A stretch of 64,000 bases of DNA from positions 1 through 64,000 of the forward strand of contig CAWHPS010000038.1 of the NCBI GenBank assembly GCA_963831235.1. The letters run 5' to 3'. Of the stretch, positions 25,295-34,153 are shown one piece after another (the first letter of the stretch is position 1; each line of letters begins with the position of its first letter). The DNA is from CAWHPS01 sp963831235. GTDB taxonomy: Bacteria; Fibrobacterota; OXYB2-FULL-49-7; JAEUSG01. A program made the position numbers and the translations under genes. Below the pieces are notes generated by a model. The model had not been told where the DNA came from. It ran no database searches and saw nothing but the letters and a program-made list of their open reading frames with translations.

Positions 25295-26926
25295 AAGAGG
25301 GAGAGTTTGATTATATTGAGGCGGCCAACGAGGCTTTCGAGACCGATTTTTTCAAGCACATTGGAGCCAAAAAGATTCTTGAGCAGGCCGCGCAGACTTA
25401 TCCAACGCCCCGAAAGAAGGAAGAGGTTCCCCTGTGGCTCTATATTGCCAGCGAGTTGACGATGCGGTTACATGGCGTACACAGTTTTCATGGCTACCCC
25501 ATGGTGGTGCGGACAGGGGGCATGCTCAATGCCTTTTTTCCAAAGAATGCCCAGCCTGTAGTCCATCCGGACACCAAAGATATCACACTGGCCTGCGAGG
25601 GGTTCAATAATAAGAATGAATATGATCGCGAGACACCCTGTGATCAGGATTTTCTTCGCAAGCTTGCCAAAGGTACCAGTGCGGAAGCATTGACACAGTG
25701 GTTTAACAACGATATTGCTCGTATTTTACGCTCACAGCGTGCCTTTGACAAGGAAGGTATTTTCATCGGAGACGCCTCCTACCTGTTTGTCCCGGACAAT
25801 CCCAATTATGAAGGTTCCAAACTTTTGCTTTTTGATGAAAACAACCACCCTGTCAAACAGGAAGACTTCCATAAAATGTCTGACGAGCGCAAGGCGCGTT
25901 GTCAGTGGAAACGGTGCTATAAAATGGTCACACTGATGCATACTAATGCAAAGATGGAATATTTTCTTCTCGTGGGCGTCAGGGTGGTCTCTGGTGAAGA
26001 GCATGAATGCCCATTATTCTACGAAACTTTTAAGGGAATTTATCAAAGCCGTAGGAAAAGGCGTTGTGAAAGAATTGATTCTTGATCGTGGCTTCCTTGA
26101 TGGGGAGGAAATCTCACGAAACAAGAAGGAGTATGCTATCGACACACTCATTCCGGTACGCAAAAATATGGACGTATATACCGACGCAATGCCGTTATTC
26201 GAACGACCCGATGTCAAGTGGGTTGTTTGCGAGGAACCAAAGGAAGAAAAAGAGACGCCACGTCCGATACGGTTGAAGCCCATGGTTATAAGAAAGAGGG
26301 AACAAAAAAGACAGGAAACCTTGGAAAAGAATAAAGCAGAACAACCGGCTCCACCGCCCGATACCGTCATTGTAAAGAAAGAGGCTGCGGCTATCGGCAA
26401 CTTTACCAGTTGGTCCACCTGCACCGTGCCATTGACTGTCATCGCCAATAAGGAGCATTATGCTGATGGACACGAAAATACATGGTTACTGATCAGTACA
26501 AAGCAGATAAACAATCCTCCCGTGGCTGGGCGAAGATATCATTTGCGTACATCAATTGAAGAAAGATACCGGCAGCTAAAGTGCTTCAGCGATTTGGCAA
26601 GTTTTACTTCCCGCAATCTGTCACTTGTTGTCAATCAAATCGTCTTTACATTCCTGGCCTACAACCTGCTTCAACTGTATCTTTTCCGTATAGGACGGGA
26701 GGAGTTCAACGCAAAAACACCTTTAAGCATAAGACGGGAACTGTTGCCAGCGGCTAATCACTTCATTATCTTCAAAGAAAATTATTTTGGACTGTTTGCT
26801 CCTCTGGAGTTGATGCAACTGCTGACCATCGGGATAAAGGAAGAAGCGCGAAAGAAAATCGGCGAAAAGTGTCGTCGTCTGCGCCGTGAACTACCTGAAC
26901 TGATGGGTAGTCCACGCCCGACATGA
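25243..26926 (+). pseudogene. DDE transposase, frameshifted copy
   Basis: It is identical to the intact 560-residue transposase of copy 2 up to CPLFYE, where one extra A (TACGAAACTT against TACGAACTT) shifts the frame near 26025; the rest is open in another frame to 26926. One amino-acid difference (Asn for Asp in KQINxPP) is also present. Catalytic elements are in the sequence: GIFIGDASYLFV (first Asp), VKELILDRGFLDGEE (second Asp), and RTSIEERYRQLK (Glu). Inactive as it stands unless slippage restores the frame. Confidence 0.9.
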
Positions 26927-27233
26927 TTCAGCGGCAAATGAGAAACACCGCACGTCTATTCAATAATTCGTTCCAGAGAATCCGCACTTTGTTGCAGTGG
27001 GATTTTATTCCTGGCTGGTAAGATCGTTTGTAGCTTCAGATGTATTGACATATCCTGACTGGCCAATTTGTTCATGACTCGCTTATTGTGGAACCTCAGC
27101 TAACCAATTTTTTGCCAGTTAATGCAACCTATATTATCCGCACAAGGCAAAAACCTCTCCCCACTGTCTGAATCGCAAATAAACCCCTGAGATAGAATTG
27201 ACAGGGAACCAGTGATAATATATATTGATTGTA

Positions 27234-27371
27234 GCTAAACCCCTACCGACTATTGTGTATTCACAGTAGTTAGTTGGACATTTTTATGTCTTTCTGATCT
27301 GGTAAAGGTAGAATGCCTTGCCTTAAATGGCTCGGCGTATCTGCCCTTTACTGGGTCTGTAGGGGTTTAGC
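27234..27371. ncRNA. Candidate structured RNA or folded DNA element
   Basis: A perfect 13-bp stem (GCTAAACCCCTAC at 27234, GTAGGGGTTTAGC at 27359) closes a junction of three internal hairpins: CTATTGTG-TATT-CACAGTAG (27250-27269), GACAT-TTTT-ATGTC (27277-27290) and a long one from GGTAAAGG (27301) to CCTTTACT (27352) that has inner stems ATGCC/GGCGT and GCC/GGC. It holds no ORF. It lies 58 bp beyond the IS and upstream of the LamG protein gene. No known RNA family recognised. Confidence 0.5.
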
Positions 27372-27421
27372 GACACTACTGCAAGGATACGCTGGGCTTT
27401 CTTTATTGTTGCACCTCGTTC

Positions 27422-27489
27422 ATAACCCTCCTATCCTTATTAAATTGTAAAGGAGGTTATTAATGTCAGTCTCTATATTCCTCGATTAA
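27422..27489 (+). promoter_or_regulatory. Sequestered ribosome binding site with 8-codon leader
   Basis: ATAACCCTCCT pairs with AGGAGGTTAT (one bulge), hiding the ribosome binding site of a mini-ORF, MSVSIFLD (27463-27489), just before the large LamG gene. This may couple translation of the leader to that of the gene; inference from complementarity only. Confidence 0.4.
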
Positions 27490-27531
27490 ATCTTGAAATT
27501 AACAAAACAAAAATTAACAAGGAGACAATTC

Positions 27532-30500
27532 ATGTTTACAAAAATCATTCTTTTATTATCATTACCTCTCTGGGCAGCTCTTTATCCAGTAGATTCAAGA
27601 ACCGTAGGACTATGGCGATTTAATGAAGGAACTGGAAATACAATAGCGGATGTATCGGGAAATAATCTAAATGCTACCAAAACAGGCGGTACTTGGGTTA
27701 CAGGTGTTGATTCAAATTGTGTTAGTCTTAATTATAATGAATATGCAACCGTGACTAATAATTCAAAACTACATTATTTCAATAAAATAACCGCTGAGTC
27801 TTGGGTTTATCTTACAGGTGCGAATATTAATACCGTTGACCATGAGGACATTATAGGTAAAGGTGATGCCGCTCCATTTGGTGGATATCATTTATGTGTT
27901 CTCTATAGTCCAGGTGGATATAATTTCCATTTTTATGTAGAATCCGATACGGGGGGCTCTACAATGGGGGGAGTTGTCGATCCTGCGGTGTACACATTTA
28001 ATCAATGGTTTTATGTGGCAGGTGTCTATGATGGAGATAGCGTTCATGTCTATGTAAATGGTACCAAGACAGCTTCCAGCTATTGTAAACTTGGCCGCAT
28101 AGGTACGGTTAATGGTAATCTCTTCATTAATCATCATACATGGTCAAACGAAGGGCTTTCTTCTTCCCGATTGCAGGGCAAGTTTGATGAAATTAGAATA
28201 AGCGATACGGCAAGGACTGCATCAGATATTAAAAAGGTATGGGACAGAACATCGTATGGTCCCGTTGCCTTTTATCCTTTTACTGGTAACGCGAATGATG
28301 CGTCTGGCAATGGAAACAATGGCACGGTTACAGGAGCAACTTTATCAATAGACAAGCTTGGCAATGCAAACCAAGCCTATTCTTTTGACGGCACCGATTA
28401 TATCTCTTGTGGTTCGGGAACAAGCTTCCAGAACATCACAAATCTTACTGTTGCGGCATGGGTTAAGACAACGAATAGCGGAAGTTATATGTCAATATGT
28501 TCAAGGGACGAAGACGGATTTGGTAGGCAATGGCAGTTTGTACGGAATGATTTCAATCAAGTGCATTTTAGTACGTGTTCGGCTGTGGGTGTCTGGGATT
28601 CTTCAAGTTCTGCCACCATAATAAATGATGGCTACTGGCATTTTGTCGTTGGGGCTCGTACCAATGACAGTATCAAATTATATGTTGATGGAGTTAAGAA
28701 AGGAGGGAAACGTCTAGCGAATCCCATGGCAACGGTCACGAATTGCGATGTAATGATTGGCTCTACACGTGATAACACCTCAAATAATTGGGTTGGTTCA
28801 ATCGACGAAGTCAGGATTTACAATCGAGCCATATCAGTCACTGAGGTTGATTCATTATTTAATTTGATGAAAGGTCCAAATGGCCCAATTGCCTATTATC
28901 CATTCAACGGAAATGCCAATGATTTAAGTGGAAATGGAAATAATGCAACCGTTTACAGTGCTACTCTTACAACAGATAGATTCGGCAATTCAAACTCCGC
29001 CTATAATTTTGATGGTTCGCTGAGTTACATTGACGCTGGAAGGATTGATGGCATCTTCGGGAATTATTCCATTGCCGGTTGGTTTAAAACAACAGAGCAA
29101 TTAAATAACAAAGGCATTGTTTCCATCGATGATGTAATTCTACTTGAACACAATTTAACAAGAACTACAGATACCAGTGGCTTCAGGTATGTCAACTTCT
29201 CGTCTGAACTTTGGACCAACCTTGAATTGAATGACGGCCAATGGCATATGTTCACCGCAACAAAGTCAGCCGATTCGGTAAAGCTTTACATTGACGATTC
29301 TCTGGTAGCAAAAAAAGCTGATGCCAGCTATCCCACATATTTCGGCTGGACATTATTCGGGAAAAGAGATCGTGTTTCGACTGCCTATATGTTCAAAGGC
29401 GATCTTGATGATATTCGGATAACAAATTACCCCATGTCGGCTCAGGAGGTAGATTCGTTATACCGTTTGGGGTCGTTCATTAATAACGCACCTCAATTCA
29501 TTTCTTCAGCACCAACAACAGCAACCGAGGATTCACCCTACACTTATTCGATTACGGTGGTTGATGTTGACCTGGACGATACGGTTACCCTATCCCTGGA
29601 CAGCCTACCAACAGGAATGACTATAACAGGAAATGTAATCAACTGGACACCGACAAATTCCAATGTTGGACTGAACCGTGTTGTTATCCGTGCCCGCGAT
29701 AATCACGGAGCCTATACACAGCAAAAGTTTACAATCGCTGTGACAAATACCAACGATGCACCTGTTATTACCTCTACACCGCCGATTATTGCCACACAAA
29801 ATCTAGTATATCAGTATCCGATTGTCGCAACAGACGTAGATGTAGGCGATGCAAAGACCTATGCATTTGCAACAAATCCAACGGGAATGGCGGTCAGTAG
29901 CACAGGATTAATAACCTGGACACCGAATTCAGGGCAAATCGGAGTTCATAACGTAAAAATCTATGTCCGCGATGCTTCTTTGGCAGCAGATAGCCAGAGT
30001 TGGTCAATCACTGTGGGTAATATAAATGATGCTCCTATTATTTCAACCCTTGTATTAGATACCGCTTCCGAGGATATTGCCTATGTTGACACAGTAAAGG
30101 CAACAGACCCTGATGGAAATCTGGTCTTTTGGTCACTGTTAAAAGGGCCAGACAGTCTTAAAATTAATCTTACCACAGGTGAAATCACATGGACACCATT
30201 GGACAAGGATGCTGGAAATGATACCGTAAGAGTTCGGGCCACTGATGGTGTTCTGAGCGACACAGCAACCTTTATCCTTCATGTAATTCGCGTGAATGAT
30301 GCCCCTCAGATAACTTGTACATTTCCTGACTCATTGAAACAAGACTCCTTGTACCTCATTTCACTTAAAGCATCCGATGAGGAACACAATCCGCTATCAT
30401 GGTCAATTCTGGATAAACCCTCTAATATGCAGTTAATAGACACCACGGTTATCTGGGCTCCGAATTCTTCAAATCTTGGGATAGATACTATTTCTATTAT

Positions 30501-30864
30501 AGTGTCGGATGGAAGCCTGACAGATACTCTGGTGGCAATATTTACGGTTTATACATTGGGAACTAAAGTTGAAGATATTATTCCCATTCCTACTGAATTA
30601 TCTCTGAATGCTTCTCCTAATCCTGCAAATCCTAACGTGAATCTGACTGTTGGGATTCCTGCATCCGCGAAACAGGCTATTGTACAAATAGTCGGCATTA
30701 ATGGCAAAACCGTTCGGTCTTGGAAATTGCAGGGAGCAGGTTATCATAATATTACCTGGAATGCTAATAATGACCAGAACACAGCAATTTCAAGCGGTCT
30801 GTATGTGGTTCGGGTAACAGGAGCGGGGAAGATATTGCAACGGAAAGTTTTGTTGTTGAAATAA
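27532..30864 (+). CDS. Giant secreted LamG / Ig-repeat protein with sorting domain
   Basis: The start at 27532 (AAGGAGACAATTC) gives 1110 residues. Order: signal peptide (~18), three LamG/concanavalin-like domains (~25-235, ~245-445, ~450-650; each starts with a [GY]-x-W/Y-P/R-F-N-G/E motif and N-x-NxATV), then four to five He_PIG/cadherin-like Ig repeats, each starting NDAPxI and containing xxWTP, and a C-terminal FlgD/type-IX-like sorting domain (NASPNPANPNVNLTV, SGLYVVRVTGAGKILQRKV). It is probably exported and surface-attached, with carbohydrate- or protein-binding modules. It is the largest gene in the IS-bracketed cargo. The ligand is unknown. Confidence 0.85.
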   Translation: MFTKIILLLSLPLWAALYPVDSRTVGLWRFNEGTGNTIADVSGNNLNATKTGGTWVTGVDSNCVSLNYNEYATVTNNSKLHYFNKITAESWVYLTGANINTVDHEDIIGKGDAAPFGGYHLCVLYSPGGYNFHFYVESDTGGSTMGGVVDPAVYTFNQWFYVAGVYDGDSVHVYVNGTKTASSYCKLGRIGTVNGNLFINHHTWSNEGLSSSRLQGKFDEIRISDTARTASDIKKVWDRTSYGPVAFYPFTGNANDASGNGNNGTVTGATLSIDKLGNANQAYSFDGTDYISCGSGTSFQNITNLTVAAWVKTTNSGSYMSICSRDEDGFGRQWQFVRNDFNQVHFSTCSAVGVWDSSSSATIINDGYWHFVVGARTNDSIKLYVDGVKKGGKRLANPMATVTNCDVMIGSTRDNTSNNWVGSIDEVRIYNRAISVTEVDSLFNLMKGPNGPIAYYPFNGNANDLSGNGNNATVYSATLTTDRFGNSNSAYNFDGSLSYIDAGRIDGIFGNYSIAGWFKTTEQLNNKGIVSIDDVILLEHNLTRTTDTSGFRYVNFSSELWTNLELNDGQWHMFTATKSADSVKLYIDDSLVAKKADASYPTYFGWTLFGKRDRVSTAYMFKGDLDDIRITNYPMSAQEVDSLYRLGSFINNAPQFISSAPTTATEDSPYTYSITVVDVDLDDTVTLSLDSLPTGMTITGNVINWTPTNSNVGLNRVVIRARDNHGAYTQQKFTIAVTNTNDAPVITSTPPIIATQNLVYQYPIVATDVDVGDAKTYAFATNPTGMAVSSTGLITWTPNSGQIGVHNVKIYVRDASLAADSQSWSITVGNINDAPIISTLVLDTASEDIAYVDTVKATDPDGNLVFWSLLKGPDSLKINLTTGEITWTPLDKDAGNDTVRVRATDGVLSDTATFILHVIRVNDAPQITCTFPDSLKQDSLYLISLKASDEEHNPLSWSILDKPSNMQLIDTTVIWAPNSSNLGIDTISIIVSDGSLTDTLVAIFTVYTLGTKVEDIIPIPTELSLNASPNPANPNVNLTVGIPASAKQAIVQIVGINGKTVRSWKLQGAGYHNITWNANNDQNTAISSGLYVVRVTGAGKILQRKVLLLK

Positions 30865-30881
30865 GTTTGCGTGGGAAATAT

Positions 30882-31098
30882 AATCCCCCTGTAGAAATGC
30901 CTGACCTTGTCCCATAAGTCCGCGTCTGGACACTGAGGTCTGGCATAATTTGGATAGAAACGCCATTTTTAAAGTATTAACCAATCGGTTTTTCGGCAGA
31001 TTGACAAACAGGGTGTGGTGTTTCTGGCTCATATTCGCTAATTTCCCCGTGTCCAGTAAAAGATATGGGACAAGGTCAGGTAGAAATGCAGGGGGATT
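30882..31098 (+). terminator. Terminator of the LamG gene, split by a MITE
   Basis: Removing 30901-31079 plus one copy of GTAGAAATGC restores AATCCCCCTG-TAGAAATG-CAGGGGGATT, a 10-bp perfect terminator stem 18 bp after the stop codon. The insertion lies in the loop. Confidence 0.7.
30901..31079. mobile_element. 179-bp MITE-like element
   Basis: The ends CTGACCTTGTCCCATA and TATGGGACAAGGTCAG form 16-bp perfect inverted repeats, with a further TCTGGACAC/GTGTCCAG pair inside. It is flanked by the 10-bp direct repeat GTAGAAATGC. There is no complete gene inside; a minus-strand fragment (KHHTLFVNLPKNRLVNTLKM) may be transposase debris. Confidence 0.8.
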
Positions 31099-31219
31099 TC
31101 TTTGAAATCATTTTCATTTAGGTTGTGCTAATGGACATGAAATTATAATCTTATGGGAAGAAGGATTTATGAAAACCATAGCAGGAAACCAAAGAATGTG
31201 TTTGCATTACGTAAACCTG

Positions 31220-31234
31220 CCCCCCCCCCCCCCC
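31220..31234. repeat. 15-base poly-C tract upstream of receiver gene
   Basis: Fifteen C in a row, followed by AATTTTTTT, 90 bases upstream of the first receiver gene. It is the only such tract in the window. A TATAGC -10 candidate lies ~22 bp downstream, which puts the tract at the -35/UP position. Confidence 0.6.
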
Positions 31235-31324
31235 AATTTTTTTCTTATTGTCAAACTATAGCACTCCCGTCAACCTATCGTCTTTACATCTTTCCATACA
31301 AATCTCTCTTGCAAAAGGTATCCT

Positions 31325-31759
31325 ATGAAGGACATCTTTGACAAGACGATTATGGTGATAGACGATGATGAAGACACGCTCTTACTTGCAGAAGCCATTT
31401 TAAATGGTGAGGGATTTCATTATGTTGTTACCTTTACTTCTGGCAAAACAGCTATAAAAGTCTTGAGTGAATTAAAAATTGATTTAATTCTTCTGGACAT
31501 CGAAATGCCTGACATGAACGGCTATGATGTTTGTAGGGCTATAAAATCGCAGACTAATGTAGGTGAAATTCCCATCCTGTTTTTTTCTGGTAAATATGAC
31601 AAACAGACATTGCTTAAATGTTTCCAGGCAGGAGGTTTTGCTTTTATGGCAAAGCCATTCACCCCAGCTGAAATGATCAAAAAAGTAAAAGCATCCTTGA
31701 CCTTGAACTATGATTGCATAGTTTTACAGGGGTATAGTTTGTCTATGAGGGAGGGTTAA
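31325..31759 (+). CDS. CheY-like receiver protein 1
   Basis: 144 residues, receiver domain only. Acidic cluster D13-D14-D15 (VIDDDED), phosphorylation site D58 (LILLDIEMPDMNG), Ser88 in the switch position and K110 (AKPF) are all present. There is no output domain and no histidine kinase nearby. Ribosome binding site weak (AAAAGGTATCCT). It is the first of three receiver genes with a small gene interposed. A single-domain response regulator signals by protein contact; the partner is unknown. Confidence 0.9.
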   Translation: MKDIFDKTIMVIDDDEDTLLLAEAILNGEGFHYVVTFTSGKTAIKVLSELKIDLILLDIEMPDMNGYDVCRAIKSQTNVGEIPILFFSGKYDKQTLLKCFQAGGFAFMAKPFTPAEMIKKVKASLTLNYDCIVLQGYSLSMREG

Positions 31760-31764
31760 TTATT

Positions 31765-31929
31765 ATGGATGAAACCGATTGCCGCTTTAGTGTGAAAACC
31801 ATTTGCTATCGTGCCCAGTCAGAACAGCAAATGAAGGTCTGCCCATTTACGGACAAAATAAAATGTAAGGATTTTATGCCAGATACCAAAAAGGGCAAAG
31901 CTGAAAGAACAAACCAACAACTGGAATAA
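31765..31929 (+). CDS. Small cysteine-containing protein
   Basis: 54 residues (MDETDCRFSVKTICYRAQSE ... KVCPFTDKIKCKDF) with a GAGGG upstream. Four cysteines may bind a metal. It lies between receiver genes with 5- and 3-base gaps, so it is in the same transcript. Unknown family. Confidence 0.6.
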   Translation: MDETDCRFSVKTICYRAQSEQQMKVCPFTDKIKCKDFMPDTKKGKAERTNQQLE

Positions 31930-31932
31930 AAC

Positions 31933-32331
31933 ATGAAACGCAAGAAACCGTTAAAAGTCCTGATCGTTGACGATGATGAAGATATTATCAACCTGCTTGC
32001 AGAAGAATTGAGGGAAATATCCGAGAACCTCATAATCGATACCGCCCTTGATGGATACGAGGCTTGCATAAAAGCAGGTATTCTTATCCCAGACCTTATT
32101 CTTCTGGACCTTAATATGCCAAAGCTCGATGGCTTTGATGTTTGCAGGACGGTCCGTAATCATGAAGAAACCAAAAATGTGAAAATAATTATTATTACAG
32201 GTTTCGTTACCGAAGACAATTTGGAACGATTACAGGAATTCAGGCCGATAGGTGTTTTTATGAAACCATTTTGTCTGGAAAAAATCATGGGAAAGATTAA
32301 ACACCTTATTATGGGGCGAGAGAAACATTAA
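31933..32331 (+). CDS. CheY-like receiver protein 2
   Basis: 132 residues, receiver only: VLIVDDDEDI (D13-D15), LILLDLNMPKLDGFDVCR (D59), Thr in IIITG and Lys in VFMKPF. All residues for phosphorylation and switching are present. It follows the small Cys protein by three bases. No kinase is encoded in the window. Confidence 0.9.
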   Translation: MKRKKPLKVLIVDDDEDIINLLAEELREISENLIIDTALDGYEACIKAGILIPDLILLDLNMPKLDGFDVCRTVRNHEETKNVKIIIITGFVTEDNLERLQEFRPIGVFMKPFCLEKIMGKIKHLIMGREKH

Positions 32332-32474
32332 CCAATTTGAAAAATATGGCTTAAGAGGTTTATTTTGAAGGACAGCAAAAGGATTTACAAGAAAAAAAAC
32401 CTGTAAATATTTCTTCAAACAGGTATATCTTGCAGGGACATAGAGATGGCATATTTTAAAAGGGATTTGGAAAG

Positions 32475-32930
32475 ATGGATTCTAAAACAATCATAGTAGA
32501 TAACGTTCCAATTCAAGAGAATCTATTGGAAAATATGTTGAAGCAGATCGGTTATGAACATATTTTAAAATTCAGGCACACAAAAGACACAATGCTGGTA
32601 ATTGAAAAAGAATCTGATTTTGGATTAATAATTTCAGAATGGGATTTACCAGATAAATCAGGCTTGGATTTCCTTTACCAGATTAAAGCGAATGAAAAGT
32701 TAAAGCATATCCCGTTTATTCTTTCATTCAAAACAAAGCCCAAAGAAGATTTAATGGGGGCAGTTAAATCAGGTGTTGCTGGTTTTATTATAAAGCCTTA
32801 TAAGCTGGACGTGGTAAAGAATAAAATCCTAAGTATTGTTAAGGCAGAAACCCCAGCATTAGAATCACCCCAATCGGATGGGAAAGGATATCCGCTAATC
32901 CTGGAAAATCTTGATTTGCGGGAAATATAA
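32475..32930 (+). CDS. Divergent receiver (pseudo-receiver) with Asp-to-Glu at the phosphosite
   Basis: 151 residues. The fold is a receiver: TIIVDNVPIQENLLENMLKQ, GLIISEWDLPDKSGLDFL, FIIKPYKLD. The acidic pair is reduced to D9-N10 and the phosphorylated Asp is replaced by E55, since LIISEWDLP aligns with LIISDWNMP of CheY. Glu there often mimics phosphorylation, so it may be permanently on or act as a scaffold. It is followed 8 bases later by an HU gene and may be cotranscribed with it. A 143-bp gap with a small AAACCTGT... repeat separates it from receiver 2. Confidence 0.8.
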   Translation: MDSKTIIVDNVPIQENLLENMLKQIGYEHILKFRHTKDTMLVIEKESDFGLIISEWDLPDKSGLDFLYQIKANEKLKHIPFILSFKTKPKEDLMGAVKSGVAGFIIKPYKLDVVKNKILSIVKAETPALESPQSDGKGYPLILENLDLREI

Positions 32931-32937
32931 ATCTGTC

Positions 32938-33255
32938 ATGTCTGTAACAAAAAAGAATATTGTAGATGAAATTTCAGTTAGAACAGGCTTGTCCCAAGTT
33001 GACTGTGGAATTGTTATAGAGGAATTATTTGCCACAATTTCACGCACACTTGTTGACGGGAACAACATTGAAATTAGGGGTTTTGGGAGTTTTAAATTGA
33101 AAAAGCGAAATGCACATCTTGCAAGGAATCCGAGAAGCGGAGAAAAAGTAGAGATAAAAGCTGGTGTAAAGCCAGTCTTCCGAGCGAGCAGGGAATTAAA
33201 AAGTCGTGTGAATAAGGGGAATTCACCCCAAAATGACAACAGTGATGAAACATAA
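32938..33255 (+). CDS. HU/IHF-family DNA-binding protein
   Basis: 105 residues from the ATG at 32938. Typical HU/IHF: TKKNIVDEISVRTGLSQVDC (helices), DGNNIEIRGFGSFKLKKRNA, HLARNPRSGEKVEIKAGVKP, then VFRASRELKSRVN and a short polar tail. The R-N-P arm tip that intercalates in DNA is present. It is in the IS-flanked cargo, directly after the pseudo-receiver. It may be an element-encoded nucleoid protein or recombination cofactor. Confidence 0.92.
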   Translation: MSVTKKNIVDEISVRTGLSQVDCGIVIEELFATISRTLVDGNNIEIRGFGSFKLKKRNAHLARNPRSGEKVEIKAGVKPVFRASRELKSRVNKGNSPQNDNSDET

Positions 33256-33336
33256 GCATGACCGAGCGATACCACTTGTCCGCGAATATCCAGAAATCCC
33301 TTTTGTTCCTAATCCCGTAAAGGGGTATTTTTAAGT

Positions 33337-33825
33337 ATGCTGAATGTATTCCTGACAAAAAAGCTTTCAACCGACCTGAAATTACCCGTAAGCAATGCAG
33401 TTCCTATCAAGTCCAATCCGAAATATTGCTGGCTAGGGCACATTCTCTGTCTGAATCACTGCAAATACATAATCTTCCTGAATCAGCAATCACTATTCTC
33501 TATTATTATGGATAATAAAACCTCGATAAATATCTGGGGGGATTTCAAAGCCAGAGTTCAACTATGGACTGGCAATTATCATATTCGTAAAGAAATTGCG
33601 GATGAATATCTGTCGCATTTTAGCAAAATAAATATCCTTAAATCTCAAGATAAAAAGCTTATGGGCACAATGAATGATGTGGTTTATCATATGAAACACG
33701 AAATAGGTAAGCATATTTGTTCGAAGATGGATATTGCCGAGATTAAGATAAATGGAATTCCCCGCAAAAAAGGAAAAGATTACGTTCTTCCGCATGATGA
33801 ATTTCAAGCCATGTTCAGCTTATGA
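33337..33825 (+). CDS. DUF6933-like protein
   Basis: 162 residues. N-terminal MLNVFLTKKLSTDLKLPVSN, then WLGHILCLNHCKYIIFLNQQ and SLFSIIM fit the DUF6933 pattern (TKKL, W-x-[AG]-N/H, K-x-IIF-N). The C-terminal half is helical and charged. Function of the family is unknown. It stands between the HU gene and a leftward group of small genes; convergent with 33850-34146. Confidence 0.7.
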   Translation: MLNVFLTKKLSTDLKLPVSNAVPIKSNPKYCWLGHILCLNHCKYIIFLNQQSLFSIIMDNKTSINIWGDFKARVQLWTGNYHIRKEIADEYLSHFSKINILKSQDKKLMGTMNDVVYHMKHEIGKHICSKMDIAEIKINGIPRKKGKDYVLPHDEFQAMFSL

Positions 33826-33849
33826 ATTTTCACGGAATATAAATGCACA

Positions 33850-34146
33850 TTAAACGATAGACGTAACATCTGTATTCTTTACCTTTTTCAGTTCTGCAAT
33901 CCGACATCCCATCTTGGACGATGTTTCCATGAATAATTCGATGTTCAATCTTCCAGTTTCTTGCAAATGTATTAGAAAGTCTGCCGCATTTGATGGTTTC
34001 ATATTGGATATTTCAGGATATTTAGCAGACACGGAATCGTGACATCGTATTAAATAATCCCGAAGTAATTCACGTCCTGCTTGCTCATGGGTTTTTCCGT
34101 TCTTCAACATTGTTTTGTTCCTATCATTTAAGTTTCCATTTTCCAT
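33850..34146 (-). CDS. Hypothetical helical protein
   Basis: 98 residues (MENGNLNDRNKTMLKNGKTH ... ETSSKMGCRIAELKKVKN), last of a leftward run; it starts 8 bases after the previous stop. A single Cys, otherwise soluble and helical. Not recognised. Confidence 0.55.
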   Translation of the reverse strand: MENGNLNDRNKTMLKNGKTHEQAGRELLRDYLIRCHDSVSAKYPEISNMKPSNAADFLIHLQETGRLNIELFMETSSKMGCRIAELKKVKNTDVTSIV

Positions 34147-34153
34147 TTCTTCT

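Larger units (their letters stand above)
24611..27176 (+). mobile_element. Insertion sequence, copy 1 (IS4-like, DUF6788 + DDE transposase)
   Basis: The ends are inverted repeats GCGATTCAGACAGT and ACTGTCTGAATCGC; outermost bases are uncertain by 2-4 bp. It is flanked by an 11-bp direct repeat, ATAAACCCCTG. It holds two genes and is 2566 bp, one base longer than the inverted copy at 37902-40466. The extra A breaks the transposase, so this copy depends on the other for movement. Confidence 0.92.

Noticed and set aside
31153..31341. 62-codon frame across the poly-C tract (encoding a Pro run)
   Set aside because: No ribosome binding site; the frame depends on the homopolymer and overlaps the receiver start.
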